NCBI RefSeq assembly: GCF_049723235.1
Contig: NZ_JBNARB010000004.1
Coordinates: 87,523-151,522 of the forward strand
DNA: 64,000 nt
Direction: 5' to 3'
Source: Thermovenabulum sp049723235
GTDB lineage: Bacteria > Bacillota > Thermosediminibacteria > Thermosediminibacterales > Thermosediminibacteraceae
Under the pieces are notes generated by a model, which was not told the DNA's origin, did no database searches, and worked only from the letters and a program-made list of their open reading frames with translations. Below are positions 16,370 through 25,033 of the stretch, piece after piece (position 1 is the stretch's first letter; every line of letters begins with the position of its first letter). The position numbers and the translations under genes are program-made.

Positions 16370-16887
16370 TGATGAAGTACAGTAAACTCGTATATTTATC
16401 TCTTTTCGTTACCTTTGGAATAACCCTTCATATCGTTGAAAGTTCAATTCCGGTACCGGTGCCAATTCCGGGAGCAAAATTGGGCCTTGCGAATATAATG
16501 GCGTTAATAGCGATTTTAATTTTTGGAATTAAGGAAGGCTTAATAGTAAATGTTTTAAGATGCATCATAGGATCCACACTTTATGGCTCAATGTCAAGCC
16601 TTATATATAGTCTTTCGGGTGCTGTTGTGGCTACATTAATAATGGGTATATTTTATAAGTATTGTAATAATGTTTTTAGCCCGATTGGTATTAGTGTCCT
16701 CGGCGGGATTTTTCATAATATTACTCAGTTAACGGTAGCGATGATAATATTAAAAACCTGGGGACTATATGTATATCTTCCCCATCTTTTACTAACTGGA
16801 CTTGTTACCGGTATATTTACCGGAATTCTGGCGTTCTTTGTCGAGAAAAATTTAAGGGGCATTATGAAAAAAATGAAGTTTTTTTAG
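16369..16887 (+). CDS. Gx transporter family membrane protein
   Basis: A 172-residue integral membrane protein of the family formerly called heptaprenyl diphosphate synthase component I. The family signature is seen in VPIPGAKLGLANIMALIAIL and later GGIFHNITQL. It resembles ECF-type S components, so a small-molecule uptake role is more likely than prenyl synthesis. Its ATG overlaps the previous stop (TGATG); ATG 16372 is also possible. Confidence 0.86.
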   Translation: MMKYSKLVYLSLFVTFGITLHIVESSIPVPVPIPGAKLGLANIMALIAILIFGIKEGLIVNVLRCIIGSTLYGSMSSLIYSLSGAVVATLIMGIFYKYCNNVFSPIGISVLGGIFHNITQLTVAMIILKTWGLYVYLPHLLLTGLVTGIFTGILAFFVEKNLRGIMKKMKFF

Positions 16888-16930
16888 ATTTGATAATAAG
16901 CTTTTTTAAAAATATTTTGAGGTGAAAAAA

Positions 16931-17179
16931 ATGAAGAAAAGTAATCGAAGTATACTGCTTCTGGTAATAATATTAATAATTGGTGCGATTTGTGGGAATT
17001 TAATTGGAGAAAGCTTAAAAACAAAATTGCAGATTCTTTCTTACGGAGTAAAAATTGGTTTAAACCCGACTAAGCTTGAATTGGGAGTTTTTAATTTAAC
17101 TTTTGGTTTTTCCATGAATTTAAATATCGCCGGGGTTATCGGCATAATTCTGGCATTGTTATTATATCAGAGGATGTAA
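16931..17179 (+). CDS. DUF4321 membrane protein
   Basis: An 82-residue protein with two membrane helices (ILLLVIILIIGAICGNLIG and IAGVIGIILALLLY) and a central beta-type segment ending FNLTFGFSMNLN, which is characteristic of DUF4321. ATG 16931 is chosen because GAGGTG precedes it by 6 nt; the GTG at 16922 lies inside that site. It is 5 nt upstream of maf, as in many clostridia. Function unknown. Confidence 0.8.
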   Translation: MKKSNRSILLLVIILIIGAICGNLIGESLKTKLQILSYGVKIGLNPTKLELGVFNLTFGFSMNLNIAGVIGIILALLLYQRM

Positions 17180-17184
17180 AATCT

Positions 17185-17763
17185 ATGGGTAGGAAATTGG
17201 TCCTTGCATCTTCATCACCCAGGAGAATTGAATTATTAAAACAAATTGGATTAGATTTTGAAGTAATTCCCGCCAATATAGAAGAAGAAAAGATTATAGA
17301 ATTAAAGCCTGATGAATTGGTGCAAAAACTTGCTATCGAGAAGGTAATAAGTGTATCCAAGAAAGTTAGGAATAGTATAGTTATCGGGGCAGATACTTTG
17401 GTTTATGCGGAAAATAAAGTCTTAGGCAAGCCCAGGACGGAAAAAGAAGCTTTGGACATGCTGTTATTATTGAGCAACAAATGGCATAAGGTTTACAGCG
17501 GGATAGCTGTTCTTGACACGGAAACTCAAAAGCTGATAACAGATGTAGAAGAATCCGGTGTAAAATTTAAAAGCATATCTGAGAAAGAAGCAAAAAATTA
17601 CATACAAACCGGTGAACCGATGGATAAAGCTGGCGCCTATGCCATACAGGGCAAAGGTGCTGTCTTTATAGAAAGAATTGAAGGATGTTATTATAACATT
17701 GTGGGATTGCCTTTGTTTAAATTGGTAAAACTGTTAGAGCAATTTAATGTATATGTATTTTGA
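17185..17763 (+). CDS. maf: Maf-like nucleotide pyrophosphatase
   Basis: A 192-residue Maf/YhdE family protein. The motif ASSSPRRIELLKQIG near the N terminus, then IGADTLVY, KPRTEKEA and GEPMDKAGAYAIQGKG, are diagnostic. Maf proteins hydrolyse dTTP/UTP and modified nucleotides and are linked to septum inhibition. It sits 25 nt upstream of radC, the usual maf-radC-mreB order. Context and sequence agree. Confidence 0.94.
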   Translation: MGRKLVLASSSPRRIELLKQIGLDFEVIPANIEEEKIIELKPDELVQKLAIEKVISVSKKVRNSIVIGADTLVYAENKVLGKPRTEKEALDMLLLLSNKWHKVYSGIAVLDTETQKLITDVEESGVKFKSISEKEAKNYIQTGEPMDKAGAYAIQGKGAVFIERIEGCYYNIVGLPLFKLVKLLEQFNVYVF

Positions 17764-17788
17764 TTTTAAGAATTTAAGGAGGTTTTCG

Positions 17789-18481
17789 GTGAAGACGGTA
17801 AAAATAAAGGATTTACCCGAAGAGCAAAGACCAAGAGAAAGAATGTGGACCTTAGGTGCAGAAGCATTAAATGATGCGGAACTTCTGGCATTAATTTTGG
17901 GAACCGGGACAAAATCGGAATCTGCTCTTATGCTTGCCCAAAGGCTGTTAAAAGGTGATGGAGGGAAAAAAGGGCTTGAATATATATATAATGCCAGCTT
18001 AGAAGAACTTTCAAACCTAAAAGGAATAGGCGCCGCTAAAGCGGTTAAAATAAAAGCAGCAGTAGAAATGGGGCGAAGGATTGCCTCAAATTTTGGCGTA
18101 AAAAAAATTGTTATAAATTCTCCAAAAGATGTAGAAAATTTATTAAAGGAAGAGATGCGGGCCTTAGAAAAAGAACATTTTAGAGTAATTTTGCTGGATA
18201 CTAAAAACAAGGTAATCTCTGTTGAGGAAATTTCCATAGGGACATTAGATTCTTCTATTGTGCACCCGCGAGAAGTATTTAAACCGGCGATTAAAAGAAG
18301 CAGTTCTTCAATTATATTGGTTCACAATCATCCCAGCGGTGATCCCTACCCGAGTAAAGAGGATATAGTTATTACAAAAAGACTCTGCGAAGCGGGGAAG
18401 TTACTGGGGATTTATGTTGTTGATCACATAATAATTGGAAATTCTTCCTTTAGCTTTAAAGCAAATGGATTATTAGAATAG
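17789..18481 (+). CDS. radC: RadC family JAMM-domain protein
   Basis: A 230-residue protein. It has an N-terminal helix-hairpin-helix part (LSNLKGIGAAKAVKIKAA) and a C-terminal JAB/MPN metalloprotease fold with the metal site HNHPSGDPYPSKED. GTG 17789 follows AAGGAGG by 6 nt and gives the usual VKIKDLPEEQRPRERM start; the longer frame from 17747 has no ribosome binding site. RadC's role in DNA repair is doubtful in the literature; it is a conserved neighbour of mreB. Confidence 0.93.
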   Translation: MKTVKIKDLPEEQRPRERMWTLGAEALNDAELLALILGTGTKSESALMLAQRLLKGDGGKKGLEYIYNASLEELSNLKGIGAAKAVKIKAAVEMGRRIASNFGVKKIVINSPKDVENLLKEEMRALEKEHFRVILLDTKNKVISVEEISIGTLDSSIVHPREVFKPAIKRSSSSIILVHNHPSGDPYPSKEDIVITKRLCEAGKLLGIYVVDHIIIGNSSFSFKANGLLE

Positions 18482-18505
18482 AACCACCGGAAAGGAGATA
18501 ACGAG

Positions 18506-19534
18506 ATGTTACCATTTTTTAAAGCTTTTTCGAAGGATATAGGGATAGATTTGGGTACCGCAAATACCCTCGTGCATGTCCGCGGGAAAGGAATTGTGCT
18601 CAGAGAACCCTCGGTAGTTGCGATCCAGAGGGATACCGGAGCCATATTAGCGGTAGGAGAAGAGGCAAAACAGATGATAGGAAGAACGCCCGGTAATATC
18701 GTTGCAATAAGGCCTTTAAAAGATGGTGTTATTGCTGATTTTGATGTAACCCAGGCGATGCTAAAACATTTTATTTCAAAAGCTTTAAGGGCAAAAGGGG
18801 TAGTAAAACCAAGGGTAGTGGTAGGTATTCCCTCCGGCGTTACGGAAGTTGAGAAAAGAGCTGTAATAGATGCTACACTGCAGGCGGGAGCCAGGGAAGC
18901 TTACCTTATTGAGGAACCCATGGCAGCAGCTATTGGAGCCGGGCTTGAAGTTCACGAGCCCACAGGAAATATGGTGGTCGACATAGGTGGCGGCACTACA
19001 GAGGTGGCGATAATTTCATTGGGGGGAATAGTAACAAGCAGGTCTATCCGCATAGGCGGCGATGAAATGGATGAAGCTATAGTTAATTATATCAAAAAAG
19101 AATACAATCTTATGATTGGCGAAAGAACGGCAGAAGATATAAAGATAAAAATGGGATCGGCATACCCTAAACCCGAGGAGGAAACTGCGGAGGTAAAGGG
19201 AAGGGATTTGATTACCGGCCTTCCAAAAACAATTACAGTTACTTCTAAGGAAATTAGAGAGGCTTTAAAGGAGCCGGTCAATAGCATCATTGAAGCTATT
19301 AAAGTTACTTTAGAAAAAACTCCGCCGGAACTGGCTGCGGACATTATGGACAGGGGAATTGTAATGACTGGAGGCGGTTCATTGCTTTATGGTCTTGATA
19401 AACTTGTAAATGAAGAAACGGGCATGCCGGTTCATTTAGCGGAAAACCCCTTAGATTGTGTTGCTCTTGGTACGGGCAAGGTTCTGGAAGAAATAGATTT
19501 ATTAAAGAGAGTTCTCGTTTCACCCAAAAGATAA
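18506..19534 (+). CDS. mreB: MreB, rod-shape actin homologue
   Basis: Codes for 342 residues. Actin-fold nucleotide motifs are present: phosphate 1 GIDLGTANTLVHV, phosphate 2 VDIGGGTTEVAI and the adenosine motif TGGGSLLYGLDKL. MreB forms membrane-associated filaments that guide cell-wall elongation. AAAGGAG precedes the ATG. It heads mreBCD and is followed by PBP2. Confidence 0.97.
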   Translation: MLPFFKAFSKDIGIDLGTANTLVHVRGKGIVLREPSVVAIQRDTGAILAVGEEAKQMIGRTPGNIVAIRPLKDGVIADFDVTQAMLKHFISKALRAKGVVKPRVVVGIPSGVTEVEKRAVIDATLQAGAREAYLIEEPMAAAIGAGLEVHEPTGNMVVDIGGGTTEVAIISLGGIVTSRSIRIGGDEMDEAIVNYIKKEYNLMIGERTAEDIKIKMGSAYPKPEEETAEVKGRDLITGLPKTITVTSKEIREALKEPVNSIIEAIKVTLEKTPPELAADIMDRGIVMTGGGSLLYGLDKLVNEETGMPVHLAENPLDCVALGTGKVLEEIDLLKRVLVSPKR

Positions 19535-19555
19535 TCGATAAAGGGTGTGATTTTT

Positions 19556-20401
19556 TTGCTTGGCCTCTTTAAAAAAAGACAATTCTGGTATATAGTGCTG
19601 GTTATTTTTTTAATTACTTTAACTTACAGGTTAACCTATACCAATGAACAGTTATTTAATCGAATAGAACGGCCAATTTTGGCCGTCTTTTCTCCTATTA
19701 GCGACTTTTTCAGCAGTGTGGTAAATTATTTTGCCGGTAAAGTTACTTCGATAAAAGATATTTTTTATTTAAAAAGCCAGAATGAGATTTTAAAAAAGAA
19801 AGTAGATGAGCTTAGTTCCTATCAGAAAATATATTATGAGTTAAAAACCGAAAACGAAAAATTAAGGAGGATGCTGGATCTAAAGGAGAGAAGTTATGAT
19901 TATAATTTGGAAGCAGCCGAGGTCATCGGAAGAGACCCGAGCAATTGGTTCAATATTCTGATAATTGACAAAGGTACAAATAGCGGTGTTAGTAAAAATA
20001 TGGCTGTAATTTCTGAAGATGGCCTTGTAGGATATACCGTAGATGTGGGTAATAACTGGGCCAAGGTGCTGCTGATAATCGATAATAGAAGTTCAATAAG
20101 TGCCATGATTCAAAGAACAAGGGATAACGGTGTTATAAAGGGAAGTGTGGCGCCGGCACCTCCCGGGTATCTTAAAATGGTGTATTTACCCATGGATGCT
20201 TCTGTGGTTAATGGGGATGTAGTTATTTCCTCGGGGTTAGGTGGAATAGTTCCAAAGGGAATAATTATTGGCAAAGTTGAAGAGGTGAAAAAGGAATCGG
20301 ACAATTTAATGAAATTTGCAATTGTAAAACCCGCTGTTGATTTTAATAAATTGGAGTACGTTTTTGTTATTAAGAATTTTTCATATACCGGCAGGGAGTG
20401 A
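19556..20401 (+). CDS. mreC: MreC, rod-shape-determining protein
   Basis: A 281-residue protein with one N-terminal membrane helix, a coiled coil (ILKKKVDELSSYQKIYYELK) and the C-terminal double beta-barrel domain (SWFNILII... read here as NWFNILIIDKGTNSGV). It links MreB to the PBP2/RodA elongasome outside the membrane. TTG 19556 is preferred as it lies 8 nt after AAGGGTG; GTG 19547 is the alternative. It ends 6 nt before mreD. Confidence 0.93.
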   Translation: MLGLFKKRQFWYIVLVIFLITLTYRLTYTNEQLFNRIERPILAVFSPISDFFSSVVNYFAGKVTSIKDIFYLKSQNEILKKKVDELSSYQKIYYELKTENEKLRRMLDLKERSYDYNLEAAEVIGRDPSNWFNILIIDKGTNSGVSKNMAVISEDGLVGYTVDVGNNWAKVLLIIDNRSSISAMIQRTRDNGVIKGSVAPAPPGYLKMVYLPMDASVVNGDVVISSGLGGIVPKGIIIGKVEEVKKESDNLMKFAIVKPAVDFNKLEYVFVIKNFSYTGRE

Positions 20402-20407
20402 ATCCAA

Positions 20408-20908
20408 TTGAGATATGTATTTTACCTGTTAATAATGAGCCTTGTTTTAGTAATTCAATCTTCAATAAGTCCTTACATAAAAATTGGTGGAGTAAATCCC
20501 GATTTTTTTTTAATAATGCTTTTAAGTTTTTCTATTATTAAAGGACCGGAAAGGGGATCCCTTTACGGATTATCCGGCGGATTTATCGAAGATTTAATGT
20601 TCGGAAGATTCATCGGGCTAAATTCTTTAACAAAATTTTTAACGTGTTATATAACGGGATGGGGGACCAAAAATCTTTTTAAAGGCCCTGCCATATTTAC
20701 AATTTTATTCGTTTTCATAGGCAGCTTAATTTATAACTTGCTTTTTTTGCTTGCTAATTATATATTTATTCCTTCCTTCCAAAGGGGAAATTTTTTCACC
20801 TTTTTTATATATACAGCAATTGTTAATGCAATTTTTGCTCCAATAGTGTATAATTTTGTGTACAAAATAGAACATTTTTTCGATTACTATTTTAACATTA
20901 AGTACTAA
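20408..20908 (+). CDS. mreD: MreD, rod-shape-determining membrane protein
   Basis: A 166-residue integral membrane protein with five to six hydrophobic helices. MreD hallmarks are ISPYIKIGGVNPDFFLIMLL near the N terminus and GLSGGFIEDLMFGRFIGLN. It starts with TTG after GCAGGGAGTG. It is part of the MreBCD complex at the cytoplasmic membrane. Confidence 0.92.
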   Translation: MRYVFYLLIMSLVLVIQSSISPYIKIGGVNPDFFLIMLLSFSIIKGPERGSLYGLSGGFIEDLMFGRFIGLNSLTKFLTCYITGWGTKNLFKGPAIFTILFVFIGSLIYNLLFLLANYIFIPSFQRGNFFTFFIYTAIVNAIFAPIVYNFVYKIEHFFDYYFNIKY

Positions 20909-20944
20909 ATCTTTTGATTTTTATCTATATCGAGGGGAATAAAA

Positions 20945-23074
20945 GTGGTAAGTACAAAAAATAAGAACTTGAGAAGGATAGAAAAACGGCTTTATATAAT
21001 GACCTGGCTGTTGCTTTTTATTTTTTTATTTTTAAGCAGCGGTCTTTTCGTCCTACAGGTAGTTAAAGGCTCGGATTATGAAAAAATGGCTGAAGAAAAC
21101 CGAATAAGAATAATACCTGTTACCGCCCCAAGAGGGATCTTCAAAGACAGGAACGGGCGAATCCTGGTAAATAATAAACCCAGTTTTACGGTTTCTTATA
21201 CCAACGTAAAATCCACTGAAAAAGAACAGGATGAGGTATTTAAAGAATTAAGCGAAATTCTAAATATGCCTTTGATCACCCATGTGGTGAATGAAAAGTA
21301 TACGGTTAATGAAAAAAACGAAGTGGTATTAGATAAACTTCCTATAATGGATACAAATTCCGATGGTAAAATTGATGAAAAAGACATCAAAATTGTTGAT
21401 GAAGAGTCAGGTAATAATATTGTACCGATAAAAATAGAACTGGCTAAAGGAAAATTGTATTTTGACAGTAATGTAAAACCGGGTAGTAACCTTCTCATAT
21501 CCTATAGTTTTAATACTTTTAAAAACAAAATACGCGATTTGGGTTATAAAAAATACATGCCCGTTCGACTTAAGACCAATGTAGATTTTGAAACCGTCGC
21601 AAAAATTGAAGAAAAGAGACTGCCCGGAGTGGTAATTGAGGTAGAGCCCATAAGAAACTATATTTACGGCAGTGAAGCTGCCCACATATTTGGGTATGTG
21701 GGAGAAATAAGCAAGAATGAATTGGAGGCACTTAAAGACAAGGGCTACAGGGCAGGAGACTTAGTAGGTAAAATGGGGCTTGAGAAGGTATTAGAGCCGT
21801 ATTTGAAGGGCACTAATGGAGGGAAACAGGTAGAAGTCAATGCATTCGGAAAGCCTATTAAAGTCTTAGGAGAAATTCCCCCGGTTGCCGGTGATACAGT
21901 GGTTTTGACTATTGATTCTGAGTTACAAAGGGTTGCGGAAAAGGCGCTTCAGGACCAGCTATTAAAACTGCAAACCGATAAAATTAAACCCTTCCCAAAT
22001 GCAAAGAGAGGCGCGGTAGTTGTTTTGAACGTTAAGACGGGCGAAGTTTTAGCAATGGCAAGCGTGCCGAGCTTTGACCCAAACATGTTTGCCAGAGGGC
22101 TCACTGCAAAAGAATGGGAAGATCTTTCCAACAACCCGCTTAAACCGCTGGTGAACATTGCAATTTCGGAAACCTATCCGCCCGGTTCGGTCTTCAAAAT
22201 GATTACAGCTATCGCCGCTTTGGAAAACAATATTACAAATGAGAAGGAAACCATATACGATAGAGGGGTGTACTGGACCATTCTGCCAAAAAAAGACTGG
22301 AAGCCCGGCGGACACGGTGTGGTGAATATGATAAAAGCCATTGCAGAGTCCTGCAATATATACTTTTTCGAAATGGGCAGAAGATTGGGGATTGATCTAA
22401 TAGAAAAATATGCAAAAATGTTCGGCTTAGGACAGATTACGGGGATTGAACTTCCGGGAGAAAAGGCAGGCGTAGTAGCCAGCCGGGAGTATAAAGAAAA
22501 AACTTTTAAAAAGGCTGAGGACAAGATCTGGTACCCGGCGGAAACCTTAGATGCAGCTATTGGTCAGGGTTATCATCAGTATACTCCGCTGCAAATAGCC
22601 ACTTATGTATCGGCAATTGCCAATGAAGGTTACTGGATGAGGCCTCATATTATAAAATCTATTGTGGATGCTGATGGCAGAACCGTTTTTGAAAGTAAAG
22701 CGGAAATTGCAGGAAAAGTAAATGTTTCGAAGAAAACCTTTGAAATAGTAAAGCAAGGGATGAGGGGAGTTGTATCCCCGGGAGGAACTGCCTACGGAGT
22801 ATTTTCCAATTTCCCAATACCGATAGCGGCAAAAACAGGTACCGCACAGTGGGACCTTAAAAAAGCTCCTCACGGATGGTTCGTAGCCTTTGCCCCTTTT
22901 GACGATCCTGAAATCGCTGTGGTGGTTTTTATAGAACAGGCGGGGTCTGGAGGAAGCACCGGCGGCCCGGTAGCCAGGGCAATACTGGAAGAATACTTTC
23001 ATCTTAATAGTAATGCTAATGCCGGGGATAACGGCGATTCTAATGTTAATCAAAGAGGTCCACTTCAACCATGA
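20945..23074 (+). CDS. mrdA: Penicillin-binding protein 2 (elongation transpeptidase)
   Basis: A 709-residue class B PBP: N-terminal membrane anchor (res ~20-40), dimerisation domain starting TAPRGIFKDRNGRILVNN, and transpeptidase domain with SVFK (SxxK, nucleophile Ser), SCN (SxN) and KTGT. The order mreBCD-PBP2 marks it as the RodA partner for lateral wall synthesis. Between the first conserved part and VNVDFETVAKI-type segment (here KTNVDFETVAKI) lies an extra ~80-residue stretch holding DTNSDGKIDEKD (res 136-147), a good EF-hand/dockerin-like calcium loop. The 3' end runs into a terminator. Confidence 0.94.
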   Translation: MVSTKNKNLRRIEKRLYIMTWLLLFIFLFLSSGLFVLQVVKGSDYEKMAEENRIRIIPVTAPRGIFKDRNGRILVNNKPSFTVSYTNVKSTEKEQDEVFKELSEILNMPLITHVVNEKYTVNEKNEVVLDKLPIMDTNSDGKIDEKDIKIVDEESGNNIVPIKIELAKGKLYFDSNVKPGSNLLISYSFNTFKNKIRDLGYKKYMPVRLKTNVDFETVAKIEEKRLPGVVIEVEPIRNYIYGSEAAHIFGYVGEISKNELEALKDKGYRAGDLVGKMGLEKVLEPYLKGTNGGKQVEVNAFGKPIKVLGEIPPVAGDTVVLTIDSELQRVAEKALQDQLLKLQTDKIKPFPNAKRGAVVVLNVKTGEVLAMASVPSFDPNMFARGLTAKEWEDLSNNPLKPLVNIAISETYPPGSVFKMITAIAALENNITNEKETIYDRGVYWTILPKKDWKPGGHGVVNMIKAIAESCNIYFFEMGRRLGIDLIEKYAKMFGLGQITGIELPGEKAGVVASREYKEKTFKKAEDKIWYPAETLDAAIGQGYHQYTPLQIATYVSAIANEGYWMRPHIIKSIVDADGRTVFESKAEIAGKVNVSKKTFEIVKQGMRGVVSPGGTAYGVFSNFPIPIAAKTGTAQWDLKKAPHGWFVAFAPFDDPEIAVVVFIEQAGSGGSTGGPVARAILEEYFHLNSNANAGDNGDSNVNQRGPLQP

Positions 23075-23109
23075 AAAAACCAGAATCTTTACAGATTCTG
23101 GTTTTTTTT
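23074..23109 (+). terminator. Rho-independent terminator after PBP2
   Basis: AAAAACCAGAATCT / AGATTCTGG + TTTTTTTT with loop TTAC. It begins at the PBP2 stop codon and precedes the real minC start by about 75 nt, so minCDE probably has its own promoter or depends on read-through. Confidence 0.88.
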
Positions 23110-23184
23110 ACTGCAAAAGAAGGAATTAAAAGTTTTTTGAAGAATATTGATAAAAAGATGTTCCTTAAATTCGGAGGGAAGAAA

Positions 23185-23838
23185 ATGAATCGAGAGCCGG
23201 TAGCAATAAAGGGAACAAGAGATGGCCTTGCAATAATTTTATACAAGAATACAGAGTTTGAAAAAGCAAAAAATGCCATTTATGAAAAATTAAAAAAAAG
23301 TGGGGAGTTTTTCAAAGGTGCTAAAGCGAGAGTTTTTATAAAAGAAGGAATATTGGAAAAAAAGGAATTGGAAGATTTGGAAAAATTGCTGAACGATTTT
23401 GGTATAAGCCTGAAAAAAGAAGCATTCTTGAAAGCAATGCCTTTGCCCACCCATTTTTCCACCACTACTTTGTACCTCAAAAAAACCATCCGTTCCGGGC
23501 AAAGGATAAGTTATGGAGGCAACATTGTCATACTGGGAGATGTAAATCCCGGCAGTGAGGTTCTGGCGGGGGGAGATATAATTGTTCTGGGTGCTTTAAG
23601 GGGACTTGCCCATGCAGGTTATAAAGGTAACCGCGCTGCCATTGTCGCTGCTCACAAATTGCTACCTACTCAGCTGAGGATTGCCGATGTGATTGCGAGG
23701 CCCCCGGATGAAAAACACGAAACTTCAAAGGTTCCAGAAATAGCACGCCTTAAGGAGGATACTATTATTATTGAACCTTATTACAATATTTTAGAAAATA
23801 ATAAATCAAAACAGGAGGGGAATAAATGGGTCAGGTAA
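23185..23838 (+). CDS. minC: MinC, septum site-determining protein
   Basis: A 217-residue division inhibitor. The N-terminal domain begins MNREPVAIKGTRDGLAIILY, and the C-terminal beta-helix carries LKKTIRSGQRISYGGNIVILGDVNPGSEV, read here as IRSGQRISYGGNIVILG and DVNPGSEVLAGGDIIVLG. ATG 23185 follows CGGAGGGAAG; the open frame upstream to 23071 crosses a transcription terminator and is not coding. It overlaps minD by 13 nt. With MinD it blocks FtsZ rings near the poles. Confidence 0.93.
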   Translation: MNREPVAIKGTRDGLAIILYKNTEFEKAKNAIYEKLKKSGEFFKGAKARVFIKEGILEKKELEDLEKLLNDFGISLKKEAFLKAMPLPTHFSTTTLYLKKTIRSGQRISYGGNIVILGDVNPGSEVLAGGDIIVLGALRGLAHAGYKGNRAAIVAAHKLLPTQLRIADVIARPPDEKHETSKVPEIARLKEDTIIIEPYYNILENNKSKQEGNKWVR

Positions 23839-24632
23839 TAGTTATTACATCGGGTAAAGGTGGAGTTGGAAAAACTACAGCTACTGCAAATATTGGTACC
23901 GGACTTGCCCATCTTATGAGAAAAAGGGTAGTTATGATAGATACGGATATAGGTTTGAGGAACCTGGATGTGGTAATGGGATTGGAAAACAGGATCGTTT
24001 ACGATATAGTTGATGTGGTAAATGGAGAATGTCGATTAAAACAGGCCTTAATAAGGGATAAACGTTTTGATAATCTGTATTTACTGCCCGCTGCTCAGAC
24101 AAAGGACAAGACCGCCGTCAGCCCTGAACAGATGAAAAAATTATGCGAACAGCTGAAGGAGGACTTTGATTATATTCTTATTGACTCACCTGCCGGTATT
24201 GAACAGGGTTTTAAAAATGCGATTGCGGGAGCGGAAAAGGCTTTTGTTATTACAACACCCGAAGTTTCGGCTGTAAGGGATGCGGACAGGGTAATTGGCT
24301 TATTGGAAGCAGCGGGATTTGAAGAACCCAAGCTGATAATCAACAGGATAAGACCTGAAATGGTGAAAAAAGGGGATATGATGGATATTAATGATATTTT
24401 GGATATTTTAGCTATAGGGCTTTTGGGGGTAATCCCTGAAGACGAAAAAATAGTGATATCCACCAACCGGGGAGAACCGGCGGTGGTGGATGAAATGTCA
24501 AAAGCTGGCCAGGCTTACCGAAATATTACCAGGAGAATAGAAGGAGAAGATGTACCTCTCATGTCTTTAGATGTCGAACCTTCATTGTTCGAGAAAATTA
24601 AAATGTTTTTCGGATTTAAATCAAAAAGATAA
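23826..24632 (+). CDS. minD: MinD, septum site-determining ATPase
   Basis: A 268-residue ParA/MinD ATPase with the deviant Walker A GKGGVGKTT (res ~9-17), switch I/II (DTDIGLRNLDVVMG; DYILIDSPAGIE) and a C-terminal amphipathic membrane-targeting helix (SLFEKIKMFFGFKSKR). It recruits MinC to the membrane and is stimulated by MinE. AGGAGGGG lies before the ATG, inside the end of minC. Confidence 0.96.
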   Translation: MGQVIVITSGKGGVGKTTATANIGTGLAHLMRKRVVMIDTDIGLRNLDVVMGLENRIVYDIVDVVNGECRLKQALIRDKRFDNLYLLPAAQTKDKTAVSPEQMKKLCEQLKEDFDYILIDSPAGIEQGFKNAIAGAEKAFVITTPEVSAVRDADRVIGLLEAAGFEEPKLIINRIRPEMVKKGDMMDINDILDILAIGLLGVIPEDEKIVISTNRGEPAVVDEMSKAGQAYRNITRRIEGEDVPLMSLDVEPSLFEKIKMFFGFKSKR

Positions 24633-24646
24633 AAAGGGGGGAGATT

Positions 24647-24934
24647 ATGGATTTTTTCAAATTTTTCTCAAGAGAAGATGTGGCCAGTAAAGAGATTGCC
24701 AAAGAAAGATTAAAGCTCATCCTTGTGCATGACAGGGCCAATGTCTCACCCAAGTTTTTAGAAATGATTAAGAGCCAGCTTATAAACCTGATTTCGGATT
24801 ATATTGAAGTGGAAGAAGAAGGGATGGAGGTGAAACTTACGAGAATAAAAAAGGATGAGGAAGAAGATACAACGGTTCCTGCTTTAGTGGCGAATATACC
24901 TATTAAAAGAATAAAAAATATTGCAAGGGTTTAA
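24647..24934 (+). CDS. minE: MinE, topological specificity factor
   Basis: A 95-residue MinE: N-terminal MFFKFFSRED-like membrane segment (here MDFFKFFSREDVAS), the anti-MinCD helix KERLKLILVHDRANVSP and the C-terminal dimer domain with ISDYIEVEEEGMEVKL. A full minCDE set, rather than DivIVA-based control, is common in clostridia. It starts 14 nt after minD with AAAGGGGGGAG. Confidence 0.93.
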   Translation: MDFFKFFSREDVASKEIAKERLKLILVHDRANVSPKFLEMIKSQLINLISDYIEVEEEGMEVKLTRIKKDEEEDTTVPALVANIPIKRIKNIARV

Positions 24935-24973
24935 AATTACATAATATACCTGTAAAAATTCGATTAAGCCCCC

Positions 24974-25002
24974 TTATTAGTCGGTTTATTTTATGGTATA
25001 AT
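24974..25002 (+). promoter_or_regulatory. Candidate sigma-A promoter for rodA
   Basis: TTATTA (24974-24979), 17 nt, TATAAT (24997-25002). The ATG at 25001 overlaps the -10 box, so the later ATG 25034 must be used if this promoter is real. Confidence 0.5.
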
Positions 25003-25033
25003 GATTATCGAGTTTTTCGGGGGGCTTTTAATT

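Noticed and set aside
17747..17788. Extended start of radC
   Set aside because: It overlaps the end of maf without a ribosome binding site; GTG 17789 follows AAGGAGG.
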